This document shows positions 38,501 to 44,418 of a stretch of DNA of 64,000 nucleotides, in pieces (positions within the stretch are counted from its first letter, which is position 1; every line of letters begins with the position of its first letter). The notes beneath the pieces were generated by a model, which worked only from the letters and a program-made list of their open reading frames with translations, was not told where the DNA came from and did no database searches. The position numbers and the translations under genes are program-made. The DNA is from Mycolicibacter sinensis (GTDB lineage Bacteria; Actinomycetota; Actinomycetes; Mycobacteriales; Mycobacteriaceae): positions 43,166 through 107,165 of the forward strand of contig NZ_LZIN01000053.1 of NCBI RefSeq assembly GCF_001667375.1, given 5' to 3'.

Positions 38501-39836
38501 CAGCAGCGACATGCTCATCCTCGCCGAGGTCGACGCCAACGATCGGATCACAGCGCAACTGGCGTTCGATGTCGATGACATGGACTCCGCCTTCGAGGAA
38601 CTCGACAGCCGTTACGTCGCCGGCGAAGCGGCGGCCTACGCGCACACCTGGTCGGTCGTCACCGAAGCCTTCGCCGCGATCAACAGACATGAACTACCCG
38701 AGCTGACACCAGACTGGGTCAACATCGACCACCGACGCGGAGCAGCATTCGCGACCGGCGACATGGCCGCCTACATGAACGACTTGTGGGAGGACACCCG
38801 GGACTTCAATGTCTGCATCGCCGTCGTGCATCGGCTGAGCAGCCTCGGAATCGTCCTCACTGCAGCCGCGCATGGCACCTCGCAACAGGGCTTCGAGGCC
38901 CAATGGCGAGAAATCATCCTGGGCACGGTCGACGGCGAGTTGCTCTGCCGCGTAGAGATCTTCGACGAGACGGACGTCGATGCCGCGCTCGCTCGGTTCG
39001 ATGAGCTCAGTCGATCGAGGCCGGCGCTGGAGAACGCAGCCACCCGCAACTGCGTCCTCATTGCCGAAGCGTTCAACCGCCGCGACGGGGACGCGATCTT
39101 CGCGCTTGCCAACGACGATGGGCATTACGAGGACCGCCGCAAAGGCCTGCAATCCATCCTCGACGGCCCTGAGCGGAGGAAGGTCATCGACGCCACGTTG
39201 AAGACGGTCCCGAGCACCTGGCGGTTGGAGATCGAGCCCATCGCCGTCCGCGGCTCTCGGCTCTCGCTGACCCGCGACAGTTATCGCGACGTGGGTGATC
39301 CCAATGGAACGATCGCCGTCGAGCTGCTTCATCTCATGGAAGTCGACACCGCCGGCCTTATGCAGCACACCGTGAGCTTCGACCCCGACGACATCGAAGC
39401 CGCCCTCGCCGAACTCGATGCCCGTTACCTCGCCGGCGAAGCGGCCGCGCACGCGCAGACGTGGTCGCTGATCACCGGCGGGTATGACGGGTTCAATCGG
39501 CGCGATCTCGCCGCGACAACGCCGGACTGGGTGAGCATTGACCACCGTCGCGGGGCTGCTTTCGCCTCCGGTGACATGATCCCGTACATCGAGGCCGCCT
39601 GGGATGACTCGCCTGACACCAGGATCTACATCGCAGCGGTGCATCGGCTCAGCGATGCCGGTGCGGTTGTCACCCATGTGGCGCAGGGCATTTCGCAAGG
39701 AGGATTCGATGCCGAGTGGCGAGATATCAACGTACTGACCGTCGACGGCATCCTGGTCAATCGTTCTGAACTGTTCGACGCGTCAGGCCTCGACGCCGCG
39801 CTCGCGCGGTTCGACGAACTCACTGCGCCTGACTGA
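29574..39836 (+). CDS. giant SARP/BTAD - nucleotide cyclase - AAA ATPase - TPR - 16x NTF2-like protein
   Basis: One uninterrupted frame of 3,420 residues. Residues 1-95: OmpR/SARP winged helix (VELGVLGPLQ, HISALRRALG). About 98-250: BTAD helices. About 258-430: class III cyclase domain with FLLTDIEGST, KTRGEGDATFSVF and GRAVNRAARL. About 456-800: AAA/STAND ATPase with Walker A GEPGIGKT (485-492) and Walker B LILDDLHW (D601-D602). About 800-1275: TPR-like helices. 1276-3420: sixteen NTF2/SnoaL-like modules. The head looks like an ATP-gated transcription activator that may sense a ligand or make/bind a cyclic nucleotide; the tail is unusual. No signal peptide or membrane segment, so cytoplasmic. 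Start is GTG 29574 within GTCACGTGAC; GTG 29592 is an alternative. The 3' end overlaps the convergent tldE-like gene by 17 bp. No target gene can be named. Confidence 0.93.
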   Translation: MTTIQAVELGVLGPLQARRDGAPVTIPGAKPRAILTMLGLHGGSVVSSESLIDLLWGDDAPRTAVKALQTHISALRRALGDGFVITEGMGWILSTTTVDASRYKLATKAGRDAVARGDTSQAMASFDEALALWRGTPELPDSRRGLSEKTRWLEGHAAMVEDRADALLATGRAAELIGELEAAVGDAPLRERRWAQLILALYRAGRQGEALGAYQRARSLLADELGVDPGPELRRLETAIVAQDSALDYLATQRPPSVTRAVTFLLTDIEGSTAAWEADADAMAVALARHDELAEQVVTSRGGRLIKTRGEGDATFSVFDRPSAAAAAALELQEAIHHEPWALREPIRIRVALHTGEVELRDGDYFGRAVNRAARLRSLAIGGQILCSGATAELVIDALPDDVMLADLGMRQLRNLPRPEHVFELRLEAAVRPEDTSVAALQRPDLPPILTGPGPFVGRSRELERLASAWQTTLTDGIHAVLIAGEPGIGKTRLAGEWSRQAYEYGAVVLYGRSDEDLGAPYQPFAEALRSLVPCIEPKRLRGLRGLEALLSLVPGLADLLPDLVTPPRADPDTERYALFDAAVGLLELASASAPVVLILDDLHWAAKPTLLLLRHLLRFGDHTRLQVVATYRSTDLDRSHPLAAMLADLHRDGTADRLQLSGLDEDDVTAYVTEAGHDDEELAHALASVTGGNPFFLIEALRHVAESGGVWDPSTLPQGVREAVSRRLSRLPAETNKALAAAAVVGSRFALELVERVVDQDLVDAFDQAGKAGILIEESGGRYRFNHAIVRQSLLAELPSVRRMRLHQRIATTLEGELGADDELLADLAYHYFECAWAGNAAKAVEYCRRAADQAMARLAYEGAADLYDHALHALDELDEELPDRDEQVAELLIARCEALLAAGDVTSAAGAVAQLQAATIDSDRLAAWATCFDGQLSMLIHPERLDDVEVAVGQAARRLAEIADASGEAKAHTVRAGCLARLGRIGDCEDALDDALTAARRAGEHRRVNAVLANAPLAALWGPNPVPRAGGRCLDVVRLLRITTDSPAVEATSTRCQALLEAFRGRTEAARRMIDSARRTITELGLRHALLEVEQFAGMVELVADDPGAAEPHLRKAYHGFRRMGLDADTAETAAMLGRACLALDRDAEAAELCSESERLAGHALKASISWRTLRALLLARRGEHDEARRMAQAAVGLAERTDLLVDHGDACLALATVLSAAGDAAGARAAAEQSLGLYERKGAGALADMARLVLGEQVTPAEPPPADAPAAGLDNACVRAGEHVIAVINREAWDEVEQLFAPDGTFESRRKIVGFGPIDVPAGESPHVIRRILESVPMRVSQVVLAIRGERAALARLTIGTADVGPGSPQDEFLILYGIDKAGRVTLQVWFDLEDMDPAITELEALHAGFEGERAQAQLENAAVRASQRVMAAVDRGDWDAFEQLYAPQGSIESRRKVVGFKPTEFSAAEVIHQTRQDLEAGAMRASTIVVAVRGERLALARVTVGTADTGPGAPRDELLQLYDVDDQGRITHQIWFDVDDMDAAIAELDALHARFEADRASGPRAWNRAALMIERFYPQFAARDWDAIAQAAADNYVLDDRRRMVNIGIRRGRDAEMKELQATADVGFGMILLGIVATRGERLVLTRVRASGPDPGGVQNDALNVIEIDSEGRVTAAVVFDVDDFDAAIAELDARYVAGEAAAHARTWLAITGVYASVSRHEFPALTPDCVTIDHRRVTAFAPGELPEYIRAGWDLDQTIGIYVEVVHRLSDLGAVCSYTAQGVSREGFDAEWREIAITMVDGDMVSRCEMFDEADLDTALARFEELDSQTRRLENAASRLYDRFKVSFSAHDWPAIADMLADDVTTEDRRRVVNSGLRQGPDAMLAEVSAIVEVVKTFTSEAIATRGDRLVLSRARTEGYEAFITDFLDVVEVGADGLGVARIVFDIDDFDAAMAELDARYIAGEAAAYARSWSAIAGVALSELPEYTHAGWDLDQNLRIYIEVVHRLSALGAVCTYTAHGVSREGCAAEWREIALTTVDGDRVDRCEMFDENDLEAALARFQELDSQTRRLDNAASRVYERFRAYFAARNWAAVAAILADGVSTDDRRRLVGSDIRRGRAAAIAELSALATSGAQHHKLASEIFATRGGRLILTRSRYTASDEQAAYYIDGLEVVEIDTDGLLVARVAFDLDDFDAAMAELDARYLAGEAAAYVHTWSVIAAGFAAANRREMPDFAPDWVNIDHRQAIRIAPGDMTEYLHNTLDDASAVRIYSEVVHRLTNLGAVVTQVAHITSPQGFDAEWRVINLSTVDGDRLNRVEVFDEADLDAALARFDELSQPARRPENSASQLYERFKVCFAARDWRAIADMLADNVSTEDRRRTVNAGLRQGPDAVIAEYSGLVDFVKTFTSEAIATRGDRLVLSRARTEGYEAFNTDFLDVVEVGADGRGVARVSFDADDITAAIEELDARYLAGEAAAYLRTWSLTTQAYTAFNQHQISPLAPDWVNIDHRRGLGFPAGEMIPYIQASWNVTPDVKVYIESVHRLSASGTVITAKGHGTSQEGFAAEWRYIHLLTFKADLISRGEFFDEADLASALARFDELQAPKRLGNTASHVAERFGASFAVRDWDAMAELLADDSSTDDRRRLVGVGVRCGRDVVIADWRATADVGVQNVTSTPIATRGGRLVLSRYRFSGHDQRPEAFRTDVLGLVELDANQRIESALMLDLDEIDVAFAELDARYLAGEAAAHAHTWSVITDICASFNRYELPAVDWVNVDHRRGSPFASSDLAAALRSFWDLTPQFRIQIETVHRLSDLGAVITHYSHGTSLEGAEVEWRMIQVLIVEGDRITRCELFDEADLDDALARFTELHPQPKQLENTASRVHDRNLAHFRAGAWTDLAETLTEDSVVDDRRRVTSSGFWSGRDAVTENLRALADAAPMPLSVVATRGERLALTHVCSPNRNLQYGQFSSDMLILAEVDANDRITAQLAFDVDDMDSAFEELDSRYVAGEAAAYAHTWSVVTEAFAAINRHELPELTPDWVNIDHRRGAAFATGDMAAYMNDLWEDTRDFNVCIAVVHRLSSLGIVLTAAAHGTSQQGFEAQWREIILGTVDGELLCRVEIFDETDVDAALARFDELSRSRPALENAATRNCVLIAEAFNRRDGDAIFALANDDGHYEDRRKGLQSILDGPERRKVIDATLKTVPSTWRLEIEPIAVRGSRLSLTRDSYRDVGDPNGTIAVELLHLMEVDTAGLMQHTVSFDPDDIEAALAELDARYLAGEAAAHAQTWSLITGGYDGFNRRDLAATTPDWVSIDHRRGAAFASGDMIPYIEAAWDDSPDTRIYIAAVHRLSDAGAVVTHVAQGISQGGFDAEWRDINVLTVDGILVNRSELFDASGLDAALARFDELTAPD
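35271..35400 (+). repeat. near-identical 130-bp tract, copy 1
   Basis: Matches 36804-36933 with two mismatches (ATC/AAC and GAC/GAT codons), offset by exactly 1,533 bp (511 codons). It lies inside type A modules starting at residues 1838 and 2349, where flanking DNA is clearly more divergent. This suggests recent gene conversion or unequal crossing-over. Confidence 0.9.
36804..36933 (+). repeat. near-identical 130-bp tract, copy 2
   Basis: Second copy of the tract at 35271-35400. Both begin GTCAAGACCTTCACATCAGA and both encode VKTFTSEAIATRGDRLVLSR; identity drops right after GCCGACGGCC. Confidence 0.9.
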
Positions 39837-41202
39837 CCGACGACATGTTGAAATCGGGGATGCGGAGCGAGGGCATCACCGCCCGGGTCGCCCAGTCGCC
39901 CCACTCCCGCGGCAGCGTCGGCTCGGCGATTCCGGCCTGGCTGGCCCGGCGCAGCAGGTCCAGTGGGCTCTCGTTGAACCGGAAGTTGTTCACCGCGGCG
40001 CTCACCTGGCCGTCCTCGACCAGGTAGACGCCATCACGGGTCAGCCCGGTCAGCAACAGCGTGGTCGGGTCGACCTCGCGGATGTACCACAGCGTGGTCA
40101 GCAGCAGACCGCGCTCGGTGGAGGCGATCATCTCGTCCATGCTGGCCGACCCGCCCGTCATCAGCAGGTTGTCGGCGGGTAGAGCGACCGGGGCACCGAA
40201 TTCCGCGGCGGCCGCTCGCGGGTAGGCCAGCGCGTTGATCACCCCGCCGCGGATCCAGTCCACGCAGCCGATGTCCAGCCCGTTGTCGAACACCGACGCC
40301 GTCTCCGACGAGGTGCCGGTCGCCACGAACGGCGCGCACTCGAGTTCGAACGCGTGCGGGTCGGAGTACAGCGTCAGCGGCAGATCGGTGAGTCGCTCCC
40401 CCACTCGGGTGCCGCCCCCCGGCGCCGACAGCGCGGTGCGGCCCTCCTGGGCGCCGCGGCCACTCATCGTCCAGCCCAGATAGATCATCATGTCGGCCAC
40501 CGTGGACGGCGGCATCAACGTCTCGTACCGCCCGGCCGGCAGTTCGACGGTGCGCGCCGCCCACCCCAGCCTCGTCGACAGCTGCTCGAGCAGCGAATCG
40601 GTCGGCACATCAACGAAATACGGCGTGCTCACTCCGGCCCAGGCGCTGGCGCGAGCGCGTTTGGCATTGATCTCCACCGTCCCGGTGGGTTGGGTGAAGC
40701 GGCGCCGCAGCCCGGTCGAGGACGCCAAAAACGTCGTCGCCATCTCATGCCGGGCGAAGCCGTACAACTGGTCGGTACCGCGAAAACCCCGGCTCAACGA
40801 CGCCGCCAGCCCGGCGAAGACCTCGGCGCCGGTTCCCGGCACCTCGGCATCCCAATCGTCCGGCACGCCGGTGCCACCCACCAGCTCTGCGGCGTCGCGG
40901 GCTTCCGGCGCGCCCGCGGCGGCCTCCGCGGATGCCGCCACCAGCTCGGGGATCAGCGCGGGATCCACCTCCGCCGAGCACAGCGATCCGGCCCGGGGCC
41001 CCTCGTCGTCGCGGGCGATCGTGACCACCGTGGTGGTCCGGCTGTTGGACACCCCGTTGGTGGTCATCGAGTTGCCCGCCCAGCGCAGCGAAGCCTCGGC
41101 GCGGTCGGTGACCAGCACGATGGTCTCGGTTTCGGTGCCGGCGTGCCGACCGCTGCCGGCGGCCTTCAGGGCAAGGTCGATCACCTGCTGCGCCGGAATC
41201 AT
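39820..41202 (-). CDS. TldE/PmbA-family protein (partner of TldD)
   Basis: A 460-residue member of the TldD/PmbA (peptidase U62) family without the HExxxH metal motif, which is the pattern of the TldE/PmbA partner. Strings such as LVTDRAEASLRWAGNSMTTNGV, GGTRVGERLTDLPLTLYSDPHAF, VDWIRGGVINALAYPR and DNLLMTGGSASMDEMIASTERGLLLTTLWYIREVD are family hallmarks. TldD and TldE form a zinc protease that degrades unfolded or natural-product peptides. Its ATG at 41202 overlaps the TldD stop by 4 bp, so the two are made together. The stop overlaps the giant gene by 17 bp, convergent. Mycobacteria carry a similar pair next to uspABC. Confidence 0.9.
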   Translation of the reverse strand: MIPAQQVIDLALKAAGSGRHAGTETETIVLVTDRAEASLRWAGNSMTTNGVSNSRTTTVVTIARDDEGPRAGSLCSAEVDPALIPELVAASAEAAAGAPEARDAAELVGGTGVPDDWDAEVPGTGAEVFAGLAASLSRGFRGTDQLYGFARHEMATTFLASSTGLRRRFTQPTGTVEINAKRARASAWAGVSTPYFVDVPTDSLLEQLSTRLGWAARTVELPAGRYETLMPPSTVADMMIYLGWTMSGRGAQEGRTALSAPGGGTRVGERLTDLPLTLYSDPHAFELECAPFVATGTSSETASVFDNGLDIGCVDWIRGGVINALAYPRAAAAEFGAPVALPADNLLMTGGSASMDEMIASTERGLLLTTLWYIREVDPTTLLLTGLTRDGVYLVEDGQVSAAVNNFRFNESPLDLLRRASQAGIAEPTLPREWGDWATRAVMPSLRIPDFNMSSVSQAQ

Positions 41203-42713
41203 CCCCTGCCCCCCTCGGCCCGTGTGTTGAGCACGTTGATCCCCCGGAACAGTGCCGACGGGCAGCCGTGGCTGACTGCGGCCACCTGACCGGGCTGGGC
41301 TTTGCCGCAGTTGAACGCCCCGCCCAGCCGCCACGTCGAGGCGCCGCCGACAGCCTCCATCGCGTTCCAGAAATCGGTGGTGGTGGCCTGATAGGCGACG
41401 TCGCGCAGCTGCCCGTCGAGCCGGCCATTGCGGATCCGGAAGAACCGTTGCCCGGTGAACTGAAAGTTATAGCGCTGCATATCAATCGACCACGATCGAT
41501 CTCCGACGATGTAGACCCCGTCGTTGACCCGGGCGATCAGATCAGCAGTCGACAGGTCCTCGTCTCCCGGCTGCAGCGACACGTTGGCCATCCGCTGAAT
41601 CGGGACGTGGTGCGGAGAGTCGGCATAGGAGCATCCGTTGGATCTGGCCTGACCAAGCCGCGGCGCGAACACCCGGTCCAGCTGATAACCCACGAATCGC
41701 CCGTCGCGCACCAGATCCCAGCTCTGGGCGGCCACACCCTCGTCGTCGTAGCCGATGCTGGCCAGACCATAGGGCACGGTGCGGTCGGCGGTCACGTTCA
41801 TCACCGGCGACCCGTAGCGCAACGTGCCGAGCTTGTCCGGGGTGGCGAACGAGGTGCCGGCGTAGGCCGCCTCATACCCGATCGCCCGGTCGTACTCGGT
41901 TGCGTGCCCGATCGATTCGTGAATGGTCAGCCACAAGTTGGTCGGGTCGATCACCAGGTCGGTCGGCCCGGCCGTCACGCTGGACGCTTTCATCTTCTCG
42001 GCCAGCAGCACCGGCAGCTGCGCCAGCTCATCCGACCAGTCCCACACCTCGTCGCCGGCCACCGCCTCCCAGCCCCGCGCGGTCGGCGGCGCCAGCGTGC
42101 GCATGGAATCGAAACCGTCCGGCCCGACGGTGACCGCCTCACAGACCGGCATCACCCGCACCCGCTGCTGGGTGATCGTCGACCCGAACGTGTCGGCGTA
42201 GAAACTCTGCTCCTTGACCGCGGTCAGCGCGGCCGTCACGTGGTTCACCCCATCGGAAGCCAGCAGTCGGCCCGAGTAGTCCTCCAGCACGTCGATCTTG
42301 TCCGCGGTCGGCACCTCGAACGGGTCGATCGCATAGTCCGACACCCAGCTGGCGTCGCGGTACACCGGCTCGGCGGCCAGCTCGACACGCTCGCCGTTGA
42401 GGGCGGCCAGCGTCCTGGCCACCTGCACGGCACGGCATGCGGTGTCAGCGGCGACGCCGGGGGCCAGCTCGGCATGCGAGGCGAAGCCCCAGGTGCCGTC
42501 GACGATCACCCGGACCGCCAACCCGAGCTCGCGGTTGACGACGGCGGTCTCCAGCTCGCCGTCGCGCAGCCGGACGATCTCGGTGGCGATACGGTGAATC
42601 CGCAGGTCGGCGTGCTCGGCACCGGCCCTTCGAGCCGCCGACAGGGCGGCATCGGCCAGCTCGTGGCGGGGCAGGGCCAGAAAATCGGCGTCGATCTCCC
42701 GGTTCGATGTCAC
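41199..42713 (-). CDS. tldD: TldD-family metalloprotease
   Basis: A 504-residue metallopeptidase with the intact zinc motif HESIGH (H265-H270) in LTIHESIGHATEYDRAIGYE. Other family strings are GTWGFASHAEL, FTGQRFFRIRNGRL and NCGKAQPGQVAAVSHGCPS. It would act as the catalytic subunit of a TldD/TldE protease. GTG 42713 is chosen because it opens directly before the conserved region; the longer frame adds His/Gln-rich residues and overlaps the divergent uspA gene. The divergent gap to uspA is only 33 bp, so the promoters overlap or are leaderless. Coupled to the TldE-like gene by a 4-bp overlap. Confidence 0.92.
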   Translation of the reverse strand: MTSNREIDADFLALPRHELADAALSAARRAGAEHADLRIHRIATEIVRLRDGELETAVVNRELGLAVRVIVDGTWGFASHAELAPGVAADTACRAVQVARTLAALNGERVELAAEPVYRDASWVSDYAIDPFEVPTADKIDVLEDYSGRLLASDGVNHVTAALTAVKEQSFYADTFGSTITQQRVRVMPVCEAVTVGPDGFDSMRTLAPPTARGWEAVAGDEVWDWSDELAQLPVLLAEKMKASSVTAGPTDLVIDPTNLWLTIHESIGHATEYDRAIGYEAAYAGTSFATPDKLGTLRYGSPVMNVTADRTVPYGLASIGYDDEGVAAQSWDLVRDGRFVGYQLDRVFAPRLGQARSNGCSYADSPHHVPIQRMANVSLQPGDEDLSTADLIARVNDGVYIVGDRSWSIDMQRYNFQFTGQRFFRIRNGRLDGQLRDVAYQATTTDFWNAMEAVGGASTWRLGGAFNCGKAQPGQVAAVSHGCPSALFRGINVLNTRAEGGRG

Positions 42714-42746
42714 CGGTCCACGGTAACGAGCGGTTTTAATACCTGC

Positions 42747-43619
42747 ATGGCAGACTCGCCGCGCCGCTCCACCGCCCTGGGCTACGCGCTGCTGGCCCCC
42801 AGCCTGTTCGGCGTGGTGGCGTTCCTGCTGCTGCCGATTTTGGTGGTGGTGTGGCTGAGCCTGCACCGCTGGGATCTGTTGGGGCCGATCAGCTATGTGG
42901 GCGCCGAGAACTGGCGAACGGTGCTGACCGATCCGGTGTTCGGAAATTCGCTTGTGGTGACGGTGCTTTTCGTCGCGATCGTCGTTCCCGCGCAGACCCT
43001 GCTGGGCCTGGGGGTGGCGGTGTTGTTGGCCCGCGAGCTACCCGGCAGCGGAATTTTCCGTACCGTCTACGTGCTGCCGTGGATCTGCGCACCTTTGGCG
43101 ATCGCGGTGCTATGGCGCTGGATTCTGAGCCCCACCGACGGCGCGGTGAGCACCGTGCTGGGGCATCGCATCGAATGGCTGACCGATCCCGGATTGGCGC
43201 TGCCGGTGACCTCGGCGGTGGTGGTGTGGACCAACGTCGGCTACGTCGCGCTGTTCTTTTTGGCCGGGATCCTGGCCATTCCCGCCCAGGTGCTGGCGGC
43301 GGCCCGCATCGACGGGGCCAACGGCTGGCAGCGGTTCTGGAGGGTCACGTTGCCGATGCTGCGGCCCACCATGTTTTTCGTGCTGGTCACCGGCGTGGTC
43401 AGCGCGGCCCAGGTGTTTGACACCGTCTACGCGCTGACCGGGGGCGGACCGTCCGGCCGCACCGATCTGATCGCACACCGCATCTACGACGAGGCATTCG
43501 GGGCGGCAGCGATCGGGCGCGCGGCGGTGATGGCACTGGTGCTGTTCGCCGTGCTGGTCGGTGTCACGGTGGTGCAGCAACTGTCGTTCGGGCGGCGGGT
43601 CAGCTATGACCTCACGTAA
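42747..43619 (+). CDS. uspA: sugar ABC transporter permease UspA
   Basis: A 290-residue MalF-type permease with six hydrophobic segments and the EAA-loop motif AAARIDGANGWQRFWRVTLPMLRP that docks to the ATPase. With uspB and uspC it forms an importer for (amino-)sugars; the ATPase is supplied from elsewhere, as usual in mycobacteria. The setting next to tldD/tldE-type genes matches the uspABC locus of M. tuberculosis. The ATG at 42747 follows TTTAAT (42735-42740), which as a -10 would give a nearly leaderless mRNA. Stop overlaps the uspB start by 14 bp. Longer upstream readings overlap tldD and were rejected. Confidence 0.92.
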   Translation: MADSPRRSTALGYALLAPSLFGVVAFLLLPILVVVWLSLHRWDLLGPISYVGAENWRTVLTDPVFGNSLVVTVLFVAIVVPAQTLLGLGVAVLLARELPGSGIFRTVYVLPWICAPLAIAVLWRWILSPTDGAVSTVLGHRIEWLTDPGLALPVTSAVVVWTNVGYVALFFLAGILAIPAQVLAAARIDGANGWQRFWRVTLPMLRPTMFFVLVTGVVSAAQVFDTVYALTGGGPSGRTDLIAHRIYDEAFGAAAIGRAAVMALVLFAVLVGVTVVQQLSFGRRVSYDLT

Positions 43620-44418
43620 CGCCGGCGTCTACGCGCTGCTGACGCTCGGCGCGTTGATCACCTTGGCGCCGTTTGCACTGACGCTGTTGACGTCGTTCAC
43701 CCCGGCACGTCAGTTCGCCACCGGCACCCCGCTGTCCTGGCCCGACCCGCCGACTCTGGACAACTTTCGTGACCTCGGCGGTGCCGGATTCGGCCGGGCG
43801 GCCGCGGTCACCACGCTGATGACCGCGGTGATCGTGCTGGGCCAACTGAGTTTCTCGGTGCTGGCCGCCTACGCATTCGCGCGGCTGGACTTCCCGGGCC
43901 GCGACAAGCTGTTCTGGGTGTATGTGGCCACCCTGATGGTGCCGGCCACCGTGACGGTGGTGCCGCTGTATCTGATGATGGCGCAACTGGGTCTACGCAA
44001 CACCTTCTGGGCGTTGGTGTTGCCGTTCGTATTCGGGTCCCCGTACGCGATCTTTCTGCTGCGCCAGTACTTTCGCGCTGTTCCCGACGATTTGGTCAAC
44101 GCTGCGCGTCTCGACGGCGCGAACACTCTCGACGTCATCGTGCACGTGATGATGCCGGCCAGCCGGCCGATTCTGGTCACGCTGGGGTTGATCACCGTGG
44201 TCTCGCAGTGGAACAACTTCATGTGGCCGTTGGTGATCACCAGCGGCGACAAGTGGCGGGTGCTCACGGTCGCGACGGCCGCCCTGCAGTCCCGCTACAA
44301 CGCGCAGTGGACGCTGGTGATGGCGGCGACGACGGTGGCGATGGTCCCGCTGATCGTGTTGTTCGTGGTGTTCCAGCGCCGGATCGTGGCCTCGATCGTC
44401 GTCACGGGGATCAAATGA
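43606..44418 (+). CDS. uspB: sugar ABC transporter permease UspB
   Basis: A 270-residue MalG-type permease with six hydrophobic segments (first LLTLGALITLAPFALTLLTSF) and the EAA motif NAARLDGANTLDVIVHVMMPASRP. It pairs with UspA to form the membrane channel. Start ATG 43606 lies within the uspA coding end (14-bp overlap) and its stop overlaps uspC by 4 bp (ATGA), so the three are one translationally coupled operon. No oddities are seen. Confidence 0.92.
   Translation: MTSRNAGVYALLTLGALITLAPFALTLLTSFTPARQFATGTPLSWPDPPTLDNFRDLGGAGFGRAAAVTTLMTAVIVLGQLSFSVLAAYAFARLDFPGRDKLFWVYVATLMVPATVTVVPLYLMMAQLGLRNTFWALVLPFVFGSPYAIFLLRQYFRAVPDDLVNAARLDGANTLDVIVHVMMPASRPILVTLGLITVVSQWNNFMWPLVITSGDKWRVLTVATAALQSRYNAQWTLVMAATTVAMVPLIVLFVVFQRRIVASIVVTGIK

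Larger units (their letters stand above)
33399..39833 (+). repeat. sixteen coding NTF2-like modules (2 single + 7 A/B pairs)
   Basis: Module starts are at residues 1276, 1422 (A'-type, matching LDNACVRAG and LENAAVRAS), then pairs at 1570/1710, 1838/1976, 2077/2221, 2349/2487, 2614/2757, 2883/3024 and 3152/3295. Type A modules begin (L)ENAASR-YERF, carry a 'DDRRR' and 'IATRGxRLVLSR' string and end with AELDARYLAGEAAA. Type B modules begin HTWSVI, carry DWVNIDHRRG and VVHRLSDLGAV, and end with FDEADLDAALARFDEL. Pair length is about 269 residues (807 bp). The B module at 1976 lacks about 27 residues including the DWVNIDHRRG string. Confidence 0.9.

Noticed and set aside
33399..39833. Repeat region as a modular NRPS/PKS or an assembly collapse
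   Set aside because: No adenylation, ketosynthase or carrier motifs occur. Modules are diverged enough to assemble uniquely and the frame stays open through all of them, so artefact is unlikely except possibly at the 130-bp tract.
41268..42746. Long open plus-strand stretch continuous with uspA
   Set aside because: It is antisense to tldD, is Arg/His/Gly-rich without family resemblance, and uspA has a natural start at 42747.
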